Shown here one piece after another: positions 11,292-22,632 of a DNA stretch of 64,000 nucleotides. This DNA is from Euphorbia lathyris. Its lineage: Eukaryota; Streptophyta; Magnoliopsida; Malpighiales; Euphorbiaceae. The position numbers and the translations under genes were made by a program. Location of the stretch: positions 83,699,001 to 83,763,000 of the forward strand of contig NC_088913.1 in NCBI RefSeq assembly GCF_963576675.1. The letters run 5' to 3'. How positions within the stretch are numbered: position 1 is the first letter of the stretch; every line of letters begins with the position of its first letter. The notes below the pieces were generated by a model. It searched no databases, was not told the DNA's origin, and worked only from the letters and a program-made list of their open reading frames with translations.

Positions 11292-12242
11292 TTAAGGTAG
11301 AGTGCCAAAGAACCTATTCCATTCGACACGAGCTGCTGCCTCAGCCTCCTCATCAGCAGGTTTCTTGGCCGCCAATTGGCGAGCTAGCAATTTGACCCAC
11401 ACAGTACTCATGTTAGAACCTGCACACATGGGAATCAAAGAATCAAAACAAACTCAAAGGAAGTATTCATTTCCACCTTTAAAGACGTGCGTATAGGTAG
11501 GAGTCCTCTCTAGATGAACCCTACGACGCTCATCAAAAAGTCCTTTCTTCATCAGTCAGAGGAATGAGGTCTCAAAAGTTATCTTTTTCCATGACAGTTG
11601 AATTTCGGGGAGCAGGGAAAGGGAAATCTGAGGGGGTAAATAGAATCTCTGAGGATTTGGCCCCTTCATCTTTTTGAAGGCAAATCCAAAACTAGCGAGG
11701 TTTAAACTTATTGTTGGAGGGTTTATCATTCACAAAGGATGGCCAATTGGTAGGAAGCTTTGAGATCCACAAGTAATCATTTGCTCGCCTCCGATTAGGA
11801 GTCCAAATATGCCGAAAAAGAGGACCTGTTAGCACGAACTCTAAATCTTCGCAAACATTGGCTATACCCAAGAGATCCAACCAGCCATTCAGAGATAATT
11901 GTGCCGGACAGATATATAATTCATTCACTACATTCAGAATGCTCTTGGAGAAAGGAAGATGGATTCCATTCTCAAGAAAAATCTCAGAAAACCGCAAATG
12001 GCCTTCAAGCGCTGCGGTAATCACCTGGTTAAGGCTTGGAACCCTAGCCTCTTTGCAAACTAAGAATATCGAAGTACCAGAATCGCCAAAGTAAGATCAT
12101 CAAAGATAGACGGTTGTTCATGATTTCTCAAATGAGGAATCTTTGGTTTCTTAGGTTCCTCATCCTTTTTGCGACAAGACTCACTATTGTTGATGGTTCT
12201 AGATTTCTCACCTTTGTCACGAAACGATCCCGCACGAGCCAT
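11292..12242 (-). pseudogene. Tat-type antisense ORF remnant ('gypsy-type transposon' domain)
   Basis: Minus-strand fragments of a spliced ORF. From the ATG at 12242 a Lys/Arg-rich N-terminus (MARAGSFRDK) runs to about 12090. After a frameshift the frame resumes as CKEARVPSLNQVITAAL, then GIHLPFSKSILNVVNEL and CPAQLSLNGWLDLL, ending at 11692. These match the HLPIxxxMxDIL...QLHPNGWLDLAL block of the antisense ORFs at 27768 and 52400 and the PF04195-type domain. A last exon, 11419-11292, follows a TGTGTGCAG acceptor and ends FFGTLP-stop. SIRE-like sequence adjoins its left end. By analogy with the other elements, its gag-pol read rightwards and is lost. Confidence 0.6.
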
Positions 12243-12571
12243 GGTTTAAGCAAAAGAAATGAAGAAAAGCAAGGAGAACTTACAGAAACCTGCAGAAAAT
12301 AGTTGACCCCCTAAGAAGCAGAATATGAATCCAAATGCAGTCAAAATGGGAAAGGCGAGAGAGCACAACGACTAAAGAGAAGAAGATAAAGGGGAAGAAG
12401 GAAAATGAAAAGACTTCAAGACAAGTGAGGCTTCCCTGACGTTAAAACAGGCCTTCTCATTAAAGAGTCACCAAGCACGTAATTCTATACCCATTCCTCA
12501 ACAAACACGCCAGCAAAGCTATAAGTACCCCATGATGACTCTAAGAAAATGAAAGCTTGAAGAAAAATAAC
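12243..12571. other. Leader of the antisense ORF, no gene
   Basis: Purine-rich on the plus strand, with no coding frame. By position it is the stretch between the start of the antisense ORF and the 3' LTR of a Tat-like element. Confidence 0.4.
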
Positions 12572-12601
12572 AAAATAAACCTTTTGCAAAAGGTTTATTT
12601 T
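12572..12601. repeat. 30-bp perfect palindrome
   Basis: AAAATAAACCTTTT, GC, AAAAGGTTTATTTT: every base pairs with its mirror. It lies 40 bp before the putative LTR at 12641. Confidence 0.85.
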
Positions 12602-12640
12602 ACGAAAGAATCATAAAAGAATGTCTTAAGGATTAGGAGG

Positions 12641-13044
12641 TGGGGACATCTCATATGCTAAGTGATGTCACACGCATGACATCATCAGTATCCTCATTAT
12701 GCTCCAAGTCCAAACGTAATAATAGACCAAACAAACCCACTAAATATCATCCTAATGCTACTAACAAGATTCAGACCTCGAGACACAAAAGTATCTTCCG
12801 GAATCCTATGCGGTAAAGGATTCCTTCCATAATTCGGACTCCTTAAGGGATTGAGAATCCTGGCTCCACAAGGATTCCTAATGAGGTGTCAACCTTAAAC
12901 CTAATTGAACACTATAAACAGGTAGGTATAAGCACAAGGTTCTGTACGTTAACTACTATCTCAAACTAATCCTCATCCTTCCATTTGATCCTATGGTTGC
13001 CGGACTCTGGCCCCGTCTAACCTGCAGATTGTTTTGTAGGATCA
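12641..13044 (+). repeat. Putative 3' LTR of Tat-like remnant (about 404 bp)
   Basis: A purine tract AAGGATTAGGAGG is followed by TGGGGACATC, giving a plausible polypurine tract and LTR start. CACTATAAACAGG near 12909 could be the TATA box, and TTTTGTAGGATCA near 13044 a plausible end. Orientation agrees with the adjacent antisense ORF: in both complete Tat elements here the antisense ORF starts beside the 3' LTR. A near-palindrome TGATGTCA-6 nt-TGACATCA sits at 12663-12684. There is no second copy in the window, so the borders are inferred. Confidence 0.4.
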
Positions 13045-13126
13045 TTATCATCATCACGGCTTAGACACCTAAGCTAAATCAGATAACAAGTTATCACTTA
13101 ATGTTTCCTAATAAGTTGAATAGGAG

Positions 13127-13257
13127 TGATATGATCTTGATATTTTTTTTAGATTTTATAAAAAATGAAGGACTCATAAGAAGGTTTTGCATGATATGAT
13201 CTTGATATTTTTTTGAGATTTTATAAAAAAATGAAGGGTTCATAAGAAGGTTTTGCA
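13127..13257. repeat. 65/66-bp tandem duplication
   Basis: Two adjacent copies (13127-13191 and 13192-13257) beginning TGATATGATCTTGATA and ending AAGGTTTTGCA, differing by a few bases and homopolymer length. Confidence 0.9.
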
Positions 13258-13556
13258 TGACACTAACTTGCTTATTAATGTGAGTCGTTGTTCTATACTC
13301 CAAAGAGTGTTCCGTCATTTTTCTACTTTTGGGAGTTGGGCGAATACGGGGGTTCGAGTCCCTTCGGCCATCAGAACCACCATGACCATTAGTATTTTCG
13401 GTCTCTCTGTCTCCACAAAATTAAGATTGTGGTGGTTCCGACCCTCTGCCTCCAAGAAATTTAGATATGGTGCTGAATTAACACCTCTAAAATTATCTCA
13501 GGTCCTATTAGATCATCTCTAAATCCAAAATTCTAAATTTTTTTAAGCATGTTAGG
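13258..13556. other. Spacer, no gene seen
   Basis: Low-complexity spacer. It includes a stretch near 13350 that matches a tRNA B-box (GGTTCGAGTCC), but no cloverleaf is visible. Confidence 0.4.
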
Positions 13557-13566
13557 TCATTTCTAA

Positions 13567-14263
13567 GAATAAATTATACCAATGGTACCTGAACTTTATC
13601 CTAATACACACTTTGGTACCTAAATTACATTTTGTCTCAAAAATATACCTAGAATAACGATGACCGGACAATTTAGTACATTTTACCGGTCAATGGCCGG
13701 TAAATGCGACTTTGACAAGTAAATTACACTGATGGTACCTGAACTTTACCCTAACTCACACTTTGATACCTAGATTTCGTTGTGTCCAAAAAATACACCT
13801 TAAGTAAGACTCAATATTTTAGTATATTTGACCAATCAGTTATTGATCAACGCGAATTTTACCATTTTAAATTAAAAATTGAGACACATCATATACTTAA
13901 TTAACATAAAATTACAATATTGGATTGTAATTTTATGTTAATTGAGTGTATGGTGAGTCCCAATGTTTAGTTCACATTACCCGGTCACTAACCGATCAAA
14001 TGAACTAAATTTTTCAGTCACCTTTACTTGTGTTATGTTTTTAGGATAAAATAAAATTCAGGTACCGAAGTGTGAATTATAGTAAAGTTCATGTACCATT
14101 GATGTAATTAACTGATGAAACTCGCGTTGACCGGTCATTAACCGGTAAAATATACTAAATTGTCAAGTTATCACTACTTCAAGTATATTTTTGAGACAAA
14201 ATGTAATCTAAATACCAAAGTGTAAACCATATAAAGTTCAAGTACCATTAGTGTAATTTACCC
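13567..14263. mobile_element. Fold-back MITE, Mutator-like (697 bp)
   Basis: Long inverted repeat running the whole element. The outer ends read (G)GGTAAATTACACTAATGGT in consensus and the centre is a perfect hairpin (13899-13918 against 13924-13943, loop ATTGG). It is flanked by direct repeats TCATTTCTAA at 13557-13566 and 14264-14273. A 9-10 bp target duplication with long terminal inverted repeats fits Mutator-like elements. No transposase. Confidence 0.88.
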
Positions 14264-14479
14264 TCATTTCTAAATCTAAAATTTTAATTTTTTTTTTTAA
14301 CCTGTTAGACCCATCCTTAAATCCAAATTTTCGGATCATTTTTTAATCTAAATTTCCAAATCATATTTTTTCTATTAGATATAATTTTTTTTTTTTTTAC
14401 AAACACATAAAATGTCCGGTGAAATCAGTCCTCCAATTGAACAATTTTATATTTGCCAAATCATCTTTTAATGTTTAAT

Positions 14480-15984
14480 CATTTTCCGTAGCTAATGGTT
14501 CTTGGTTCTTGGTTGGTGTAGAATTGACAAACTCTAATCAATTTTAGTTGGATTCAAATTGAAACTGGTTAGATTTCAATAAAATTTATTTAAATTGAAT
14601 TTTAAGTATAAAACTCAACCATTAAATTGTTGACATCTGATAAATTAGCTTTAAAATTTACAATTTTTCAAATATTAAAATAAATAAATCTCGCTTTGGG
14701 CCATTACTTAAAAACTAACTTTGTGAAATTAAGATAAATTAGAGACCAATGCTAGATTTGATTTATTCCATAAACTGAGGTTAGTATATCCTAATGGTTT
14801 ATACCTGTCAATCATGCACAAAACACTACAACTACGAAGGGAATTGTTTGGCTGTAATGCCAAGTATATTCTCGGATAACAATCCAACTACACACAACTT
14901 AGTCCTCTGTCAGACTCCACCAAACTACTCACCGCCGGCGATATTTACAGGGAAAATGACTTTCAGATCCAAAATCCAAAATCCATTTTCACAAACAATA
15001 TTCACATCAAAACATGTTTTTAAGTAATTGGAACCCAAAAAAGTAAAAAGAAAACAAAAGGCCAAACAGCAGGTATAATAGAGAAAGTGAGGCTCAGATC
15101 CGACTATGTAAGATCAGGCAACGGAAAATATATACCACCATGGCTGCAGCAACCGGTTGCCATTGAAAAGGACCAAACTAATCACCGCCGGCGACATTTA
15201 CCGGAAAACAGCATTTCCAGATCCAAAATCCAGTCGGATGAACGAATCATTTTCACAAAAATATTCACCTCAAAACATGTTTTTAAGTAATCGGAACCAA
15301 AGAAACAGTAAAAAGAAAACAAAAAGGCCAAACGACAGGTATAATAGAGAAAGTGAGGCTCAGATCAGATCCGACTATGTTAAAGATCAGGCAACGGAAA
15401 ATATACAGGGTCAAATACATGAATATCATAATTAAGTACAAAATTACAACTACGTCAACCGGTTGCCGTTGAAAAGGACCAAAATGCCCTTCTCATTTTC
15501 TCAGGCCATCCAAGTTAACTAGCCGGTGAAAATGGTATCACTCTCCGTTTCCTGATCGGACGCTCCCGGATATGTACGGATCGGTATCATCATAGCCTCT
15601 TGAGTATATATGAATGAATAAATAAATAAGAAAAGAAGAAAGATATGATGATGATATAGATAGAGAGAGAGAGCGCAAGCAAGAACAGCATTGGAGAAAT
15701 CATCGACTCATCCAGGCAACGCCGCCGCAGCGGCGCTGCGGTTGAACCTCAATTATTTCCGGGAGCGTCAAAATATCTAGTGTCTCTCTGCTTGGCTTTT
15801 ATAATGGTTTATTTACGTTTCTTTTCCGTTTTCGCCCTTTCGTTTAGTACAGTTAATTTTCGGACCTTTTTTTTAAAGGTTAATATACAATTTTATCCAT
15901 GTATTTAATCTCAATAAGCAATTTTGCCCCTACATTAAATAAGCCTCCAATTTTACTTTTACGAATTTAGAAGAGTAAAAATAC
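14480..15984. repeat. Copy A of a locally triplicated segment
   Basis: Homologous to about 20370-21450 (copy B) and 41440-43340 (copy C). Shared landmarks: AACCCTAATGGTTTA-type start, CACCGCCGGCGATATTTA, GATCGGACGCTCCCGGA, CCAGGCAACGCCGCC, GAACCTCAATTATTT and TTTCCGTTTTCGCCC. There is no long ORF on either strand. On the minus strand it looks like a promoter and 5' leader (TATA at 15796-15807) without a following gene. Left and right limits are approximate. Copy A lacks the right-hand half present in B and C. Confidence 0.7.
15796..15807 (-). promoter_or_regulatory. TATA-like box of copy A
   Basis: Minus strand CCATTATAAAAG; the same position in copies B and C reads CCACTATAAAAG. It is followed by a leader with GC-rich and CT-rich parts. 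Conserved, but it drives no recognisable gene here. Confidence 0.35.
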
Positions 15985-16439
15985 GGGTAAATTGCATTTA
16001 TGGCCACTGAACTTTACTCTTTTAAACAAGGATGACTACTCTATTTTAACAAACTCCTTAAAATAACTGTTAAAGATCTCAAAATGAAAATATTATAGGA
16101 TTAAAGTTGTTTAGAAAGACATTTACCATAAAACTATATTTTTTATTTTTCAAAATCTCATTTTTGGAGCTTTCTCTCTCTAAAAATGCACTTGTTCTCT
16201 CATAATTAAAAAACACATAAATGACCTTAAAACGAAAAGTTTCAAGAATTAAAGTTTCTTAAAATATTATTAACTCTTCGAATTTTTTATTTTGAGACCG
16301 TCAATGGTCGTTTTAAGGATATTGAGTAGTCATTAATGTTAAAAAGTGTAAAGTTCAGTGGCAATACAGTTAAGATTAAAGTTCAATGACCATAATGTTA
16401 AAATAAATAAAATTCAGTGACCATGATTATAATTTAACT
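15985..16439. mobile_element. Mutator-like MITE (455 bp)
   Basis: Terminal inverted repeats: left GGGTAAATTGCATTTATGGC, right end complementary with mismatches. Perfect 10-bp direct repeats GTAAAAATAC flank it at 15975-15984 and 16440-16449. Non-coding. Confidence 0.85.
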
Positions 16440-16449
16440 GTAAAAATAC

Positions 16450-17068
16450 CCAAAACTAGCGGTAAGGACAATATTAATATTTTTTTTTTTAGAGATAATG
16501 TATTCAAAGCAATTTTATGGTTTTTCTGGAAAGTACCGATTTAGGCTTCACGTATAAAATAACAATAATATAAATTTAACGTTTAAAAAATATATCAATT
16601 TAAATTTCGATAATGGAACGTGATACGTCATTTATATTACTCGGTTAAATTCTATCAATTATATGTGGAGAGAAAAACCAGAACTTAACAGAGTAATATG
16701 AAGGACGTGTCACATTCCGTTATTAAAATATAAATTAGTAAACTTATATTTGTGTTATTTTATAGGGTAATTAATTTATTAGTCCCTATATTTTGATAAA
16801 ACACACTGTTTAGTTCATGTATTTTCAAAAACACATGGTAAGATCCCTAACCTTTTTTCTCAATGAACTGTTTAGTCATTGCGTCTGTTTGTTAGATTTT
16901 TTACCGTTTATGAATTCGGAAATAACAAAAGTGTACGCACGTGTAAAATTGGCTCAACGAGCTAATCTTGTATTTGACACTGACAGTAGAAAAATCAACT
17001 AATATGTTTACTACAAACATAATTGCTTTATTTTATTCCCATCTAGACTTTTTTCTTTTCTATTGTCC
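16450..17068. other. AT-rich spacer with a partial MITE end
   Basis: No gene. From about 16763, GGGTAATTAATTTATTAGTC resembles the terminal sequence of the MITE whose right end is at 40454, but a matching second end is not visible, so it is probably truncated. Confidence 0.4.
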
Positions 17069-17070
17069 TA

Positions 17071-17390
17071 GGCTTGATTCGATGGGGGAGTTTGGATGGG
17101 TTCATAAGGGAAGGGTTAGTAAGGGTTGATAGAAACCCTTGTTTGGGAGGGGGAAGTGTTAGTAAGGGTTTCTATAAACCCATGTTTGGAACACCAAAAA
17201 AAAATTAGAAAGATAAGGGTTTGGAGGGGTTTTGAAGAGTGTTTTCACTCCAATTTTCAACCCCCCATTTGGTGGGTTTGGAAGGGTTAGAAATTACCCT
17301 TCCTTCCCCTTCCTTACCTTTCCCTACCATTCCCTACCCTTCTCTACCCTTCCTTTATTTACCCTTCACTACCCTTCATCCAATCAAGCC
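17071..17390. mobile_element. Small MITE with GGCTTGATT ends (320 bp)
   Basis: Ends GGCTTGATTCGATGG and CATCCAATCAAGCC are inverted repeats; TA lies on both sides inside a CCTAGG context, so the target duplication is TA or a 3-bp variant. The interior is rich in GGGTTAG/CCCTTCC runs. No ORF. Confidence 0.65.
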
Positions 17391-17602
17391 TAGGAATCCA
17401 TTTTACAATGGAAGTTGGAAGTGTGGTGTGAATTTCAAACGATTTTGGAGGTGTTCGGTTACTTACTTTTTTTCTCATATATGTTTTTTCACTTTAAAAT
17501 AAAGAATTTGAAGCATTTGGTTAGATCTCCCTATTTATCTTTTACAGCTAAAAAATAGTTTGTAGGTAAATTCCTTTTATCTTTTATAAAATGAGAGATT
17601 TC

Positions 17603-17868
17603 GGGTCTGTTTGTTTTACCTACTGTTTGATGTTACAGTTTGCTATTTGTTGTTACGGTTTGCTGTTGGAAAAAATTTGATTTTCCAAAAAGCAGAAATT
17701 CTCAACTTTTGTAAAAGCCAAACATGTAGTCACTACACTGATCAAACACCTAATGCTACTTTCCAGGTTTAAAGGCAAACAGAAGGTCAATAACTGAACA
17801 CCTAAAACTTTCTATTTTAAAGTGAAAATATAAACACGGCCATGAGAATGAGCAACCAAACAACCTCT
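17603..17868. mobile_element. Tourist-like MITE, sister of 19316-19598
   Basis: Begins GGGTCTGTTTGTTTTACCTA and ends AACCAAACAACCTC, aligning with the element at 19316-19598 (GGGTCCATTTGTTTTACC). The right border and target duplication are not clear. Confidence 0.55.
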
Positions 17869-19150
17869 CCTTTAAGAGAAATTTACCACGGAAGAAAAAC
17901 AAGAATTGAAGGAAGGACTTTTGTGGGTATGGATTTGATATCCCCAATCCGTAGTTCCATTTGTGCCACCCAATTCAATAGTTAGTTTAGGGTAGTTTTA
18001 ATGCTATTTTAAAAAATACAAAGGGTTTAATAGAAGGAAAACTCAGAGGGTGTTTGTTTCAGTTGTTTGGAGGAGCGTTTAGCGTTTCACTACAAACCGC
18101 AAGAAATATAACGTTTGGTTAGATTTATATTCTCTGAAAACTGCATTATTCAGGAGCGTTTCACGAAAAGCTCATATTTGGAACTTTTCATAAACATCTG
18201 TTTTTAGTTATATGTTATTGACAAAATTGTCCTTCTTATTTTCATATTCATTAACATTATTAACCCAATTTATCAACGTTAAGGGTTAAATTGCACCATT
18301 TTAAACTTGACTAATATTTTTACACTTTATCTTTTAAAATTTTATAATATACCTGTATTATTATAGTCTTTGTTTTTTTTTTTGTCATAAATTTGTCACT
18401 CAAATAATATGCAACCATACATAAATTATGAGGAAAATAAAACAGCAGAAGAAAAAACAGATGGTTGAGTCACTTGTTACTACCGCATCAATTAAAAGAG
18501 AGAGAATAAAATGATTGAGAAAATAAAGTAAATAAATTTAAGAAATTATAAAATTGTGTGAAAATTCTAGTAATGTTGTATATTTCATCTTCAAAGCATA
18601 AAATAGAAGTACACTTAAATCAACTAAAATCATATAAAATTCAGATTTTTTTTCACTTATGATTGATGTTTCCAAATAGACAATTAAAATTATGTTATAA
18701 AATTACTAGTTTTAAAATAATAAAATTTACACAATAAATTTACTTTTTTTTTCTAGTTATTTGACGTCTTAAACTGACATCACATATTAATCCAGATTTG
18801 AGTTGTGTAGGTCCTTCTTAGGAGAGAAAACTCTCTCATTAAGTATTTTAATAACAACTGCATTCTCATTGTCAAAATTCAATATTTAGTTTGATGGTTA
18901 AGATGATTCAGTACCTTAACTATTTGGACCACATGTTTTGTAGTTACTATAAGTTTACGAGTTGATGTGGATGAATCCTGAGAGTTCACATATCAAAGAG
19001 GGACGTTGGCTCGCAAACCCACTCTGATGCCTAAGTCAGTTTATGAATTAACTAGAGTATTATCATAATCGATAAAAAGTTGTAATGTAAGCTTATGAAC
19101 TTTTGTACATTTAGTTGGTTCTATTTGTTTATCAAATACTGATATTGAGC
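17869..19150. other. AT-rich spacer, no gene seen
   Basis: No ORF with recognisable content. GGGTGTTTGTTTCAG near 18055 looks like a MITE terminus without a partner. A block at about 18880-19000 (TGGACCACATGTTTTGTAG and neighbours) recurs at about 56220-56345 beyond copy C, suggesting the local duplication once extended further. Confidence 0.45.
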
Positions 19151-19315
19151 TATAGAAAACAATTATATATTATGGAGCTGGGTAGACCATGTGTCTTCTA
19201 TTGATAGGAGAAAATGTGTCGAGATATCGAGCCTAATATCCCTCAAGCCCCGTGATTATCGGGATTAGTGTGATTATGGTAAGATTGGATCATTCACCCG
19301 GTCTTGTGAAACTAA

Positions 19316-19598
19316 GGGTCCATTTGTTTTACCTACTGTTTGTTGTTGCTGCTTGCTGTTGCTAGTTACTGTTACGGTTTGTTGTTTGCTGTTAGAAAAA
19401 GCTGCTTTTCCAAAAAGCAGAGATTCACTGCTTTTGTAAAAGGCTGCTTTTCAGATGTAAAAAGCAAATAAAAGGTCACTAACCAAACACGTAATGCTGC
19501 TTTTCAAGTATAAAAGGCAAACGGGAATGTCACTAATCAAACATCTAAAACTCTCCATTTCGAACTGAAAAAGCAAACATGAGCACCCAAACACCCCC
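19316..19598. mobile_element. Tourist-like (PIF/Harbinger) MITE (283 bp)
   Basis: Starts GGGTCCATTTGTTT and ends CCAAACACCCCC, flanked by TAA on both sides (19313-19315, 19599-19601). Copy C has no insertion at the equivalent place (near 40560). Non-coding. Confidence 0.75.
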
Positions 19599-19921
19599 TA
19601 AACTTTCTAAATCAAGTTTTCTGATACACAATCGTATTACTTTATTTCGCTAAAGATATATCATTTACTTTGATTCTGAGAGGATTTGTTTAAACATCTT
19701 AAATGCCACGTAATAAAGTTAAATTTGTTTGATACTAAATGTCTCCGAATCTAATTTATCATTTTTTAAGATGAAAAAATATTAGTTTTGAAAAACATTA
19801 TGCTTTTCTATGTTTCCAAACGTCTTTTCAATTGATCGCAATTCACTTTTGTCTTATCGCTTCTGGTCGTTTTTTAAAAACTATTTTTAAAGGAACAACC
19901 CAAAAACTTTTCGTACTCACT

Positions 19922-20353
19922 TTTTTTTTGGTAAGAAGGGAAGAAAAAAAAACAAACAAACAAAAACCTAACCCGGGATCAGTTTAGGAAGACTGACCCC
20001 AATCCTATCCTCAAGAAGAGAAGGTAACAGAAAAGAAGGAGGAACGGAAAGGGTAGAAACACCTAACATCCCCCATGCCCAGCAGCTGCCAAGCGATCCG
20101 CCACGCGGTTTTGCTTCCTATAAATATGGGAGAAGGTAAGAGAATCGAAGGCAGGACGAAGCCTCAAGATGGCTTTAATGAGATTCTGACTCTTAAGACA
20201 AACAGCCTGTCTATCCGAAATCCTGTTGATAGCCTCCAAATTGTCAGACTCCACCGAAAATCTTTTAACACCCATGCGAATGGCGAGTTTAATGCCAGAC
20301 AAGATCCCCCAGAGCTCTGCAGTAAAGGAGGAGCCCGTACCTAAGTTATGGGT
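19922..20353 (-). mobile_element. 5'-truncated LINE insertion (432 bp)
   Basis: Flanked by a 16-bp duplication ACTTTTCGTACTCACT at 19906-19921 and 20354-20369. A T-run at the left end is the poly-A tail on the minus strand. It contains only the last part of ORF2. Copies A and C lack it. The long duplication, tail and truncation are the standard marks of target-primed reverse transcription. Confidence 0.88.
20063..20353 (-). pseudogene. LINE ORF2 C-terminal RNase H fragment
   Basis: About 95 residues of the LINE-type RNase H. The TAELWGILSGIKLA block carries the catalytic Glu, VESDNLEAI the catalytic Asp, and RKQNRVADRLA ends the fold. It stops at 20063. The N-terminal part, with the first catalytic Asp, was lost by 5' truncation, so it cannot be active. 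The apparent start lies in target DNA and is meaningless. Homologous to, but clearly different from, the RNase H at 22633. Confidence 0.8.
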
Positions 20354-21364
20354 ACTTTTCGTACTCACTGATCATTATCAAATTGAATTTTTGGTTGGTA
20401 TAATCAACTTAGTTCAATTCAAATTTAAATTTATTAAAATTCAATAAATATATTCAAATTGAATTTTAAATATAAAACTAAACCATTATATTGTTAACAT
20501 TTGATAAATTAGATTTAAATTTTACAAATTTTAAATATTAAAATTGACGAATCTCAACCTTTGAGCCATTACTTAAAAAAATAACTTTGTCAAGCATTGT
20601 AGAGAAATTAAATACCAATGCTAGATTTCATTTAATGACCGTCAATTTCTATTATTCCGAAATTACCCTAATGGTTTACACCTGTCAATCATGCACGAAC
20701 CACTACAACTAATAAGGACATTGTTTGGCTGTGATGTCAAGTTTATTCTCGGATAACAATCCAACTTCACACATCCTTTTAGTCCTCTATCAGCTTTCAC
20801 CAAACTACTCACCGCCGGCGATATTTACCCTAAAAAAAGCATTTTCAGATCCAAAATCTATTCGGACGAACGAATCATTTTCACAAAAATATTCACATCA
20901 AAACTTTTTTTTTTTGAGTAATCGGAAGCAAATAAACAGTAAAAATAAAACAATATAATAGAGAAAGTGAGGCTCAGATCCGACTATGTTTAAGATCAGG
21001 CAACGGAAAATATATACCACCATGGCTGCAGCAACCGGTTGCCATTGAAAAGGACCAAAATGCCCTTCTCATATTCTCAGGCCATCCAAGTTAACCAGCC
21101 GATGAAAATGGTATTACTCTCCATTTCCTGATCGGACGCTCCCGGACATGTACGGATCGTATCATCATAGCCTCTTGAGTATACTTTTTTTTTTTTTTTT
21201 TGAAGAAAGAAAAGATATTGTGTTGATGATAGAGAGAAAGAGAGAAAGCAAGAACAGGATCAGAGGAATCATCGACTCATCCAGGCAACGCCGCCGGAGC
21301 GGCGCTGCGGTTGAACCTCAATTATTTTCCGGGAGCGTCAAAAATCTAGTTTGTCTGTGCTTGG

Positions 21365-21376
21365 CTTTTATAGTGG
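21365..21376 (-). promoter_or_regulatory. TATA-like box of copy B
   Basis: Minus strand CCACTATAAAAG, same position as in copies A and C. Confidence 0.35.
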
Positions 21377-21459
21377 TTTATTTACTTTTCTTTTCCGTTT
21401 TCGCCCTTTCGTCTAGTACAGATAATTTCGGACTTTTTCTTTTTCTTCTTTCTTTTAAG

Positions 21460-22365
21460 CAATGTTATCAGACTGAATCACGGGTCACTTGGTCGGATCG
21501 GATGACTCGGATTGGTCGAACTGGATGATGTAATAAATAAATAAATAATATTTATATATATTAAATATATATAATTAATTCAAAATTATTTTTATAAATT
21601 ATATATATCCAAAATAAATTATAAACAACTTTTGGTTTGTTATTTTTTTTTGTCAATTTGAGACTTAAATATATAATGGATAAATAGAATTTAGAATAAC
21701 TTGAAATATGTAAACGCATTCTATGACATGCGATCTTTTTAACGGTATATTATAAACTCAAAACGGACAAATGATGAAGGAGAAATTGATGCTTAAAGTG
21801 AACCACTTGAATCCCAAGTAAAAAAAATAAGAATCCTAACTAGTTTATAGGTAAAAACATTTTTACAATCAATTATCATTATTTATATGTAGAAAATTTA
21901 AAAGATTTAATAATAAACTTTAAAAAAAAAGATTTAATAATAAAAAAACCCAAGAAATTTAAGTAGCCAAAAAAATGTAATACTAAAAAAATAATAAAAA
22001 AAAAAAGCAATGAATGGTGGAAAGGTATAGAAAAGGCGGATTTTAAGTTTAAATCCCACATCGTTTACATAGAAAAGAAGATACAAGGAGAGGTTCTATA
22101 AATGAAGCCTCAGAAATAATGGTTGGTCATTGAGGCTTTATATCCTTATTCAGTATCAGTGTTATGCATGCGCTGATTTAAAGTTTATTTTTCACTGACC
22201 CGGGGTCATACCGGTTCCTGGCCGAACCACCGGGTTCCGGTTTAAATCCGGGTCTCTATGGTTTGTTGAGGGTTCAACAAACCGGAGGGGTGAGGACCGG
22301 ATGTCTGGCCGGTTCTCGGTTCGATCGGTCGAACCGGCTGGTCCGGTCCGAGCCTGATAACATTG
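21460..22365. mobile_element. hAT-like MITE (906 bp)
   Basis: Terminal inverted repeats start CAATGTTATCAG on both ends. An 8-bp duplication CTTTTAAG flanks it (21452-21459, 22366-22373). Copies A and C read straight across this site. The left and right ends are rich in CCGG/GGTTCG words; the middle is AT-rich. No transposase. The 8-bp duplication indicates the hAT superfamily. Confidence 0.88.
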
Positions 22366-22632
22366 CTTTTAAGGATTAATTTACAATTTATTAGTTCCAG
22401 TATTTAATCCCATCCCAATAAGTAATTTTGACCCACATTAAATAAACCTTCAATTTTATTTTAAGGTATACTCTAGCGTAGATTGTTAAGATTTAACGTC
22501 TAAAATAATGTAACTTTACATTTTTGTTTTTTTAATGAAAGAATGATATTATTAAGAATCAATCAAATGTCAATAGGCTTACAATAGATGGAGGGATCGA
22601 AGATGTTATGATAGTAGATCGAGAAAATAGTC

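Noticed and set aside
13345..13375. tRNA-like or SINE promoter segment (GGTTCGAGTCC B-box).
   Set aside because: No A-box at the right distance and no acceptor or anticodon stem can be drawn; a chance B-box match is likely.
15590..15703. Short hydrophobic ORF on the minus strand of copy A, with equivalents in B (near 21260) and C (near 43140), resembling a signal peptide.
   Set aside because: The frame shifts between copies because of CT and poly-A length changes, and the apparent downstream coding differs mainly by non-synonymous changes; no sign of selection.
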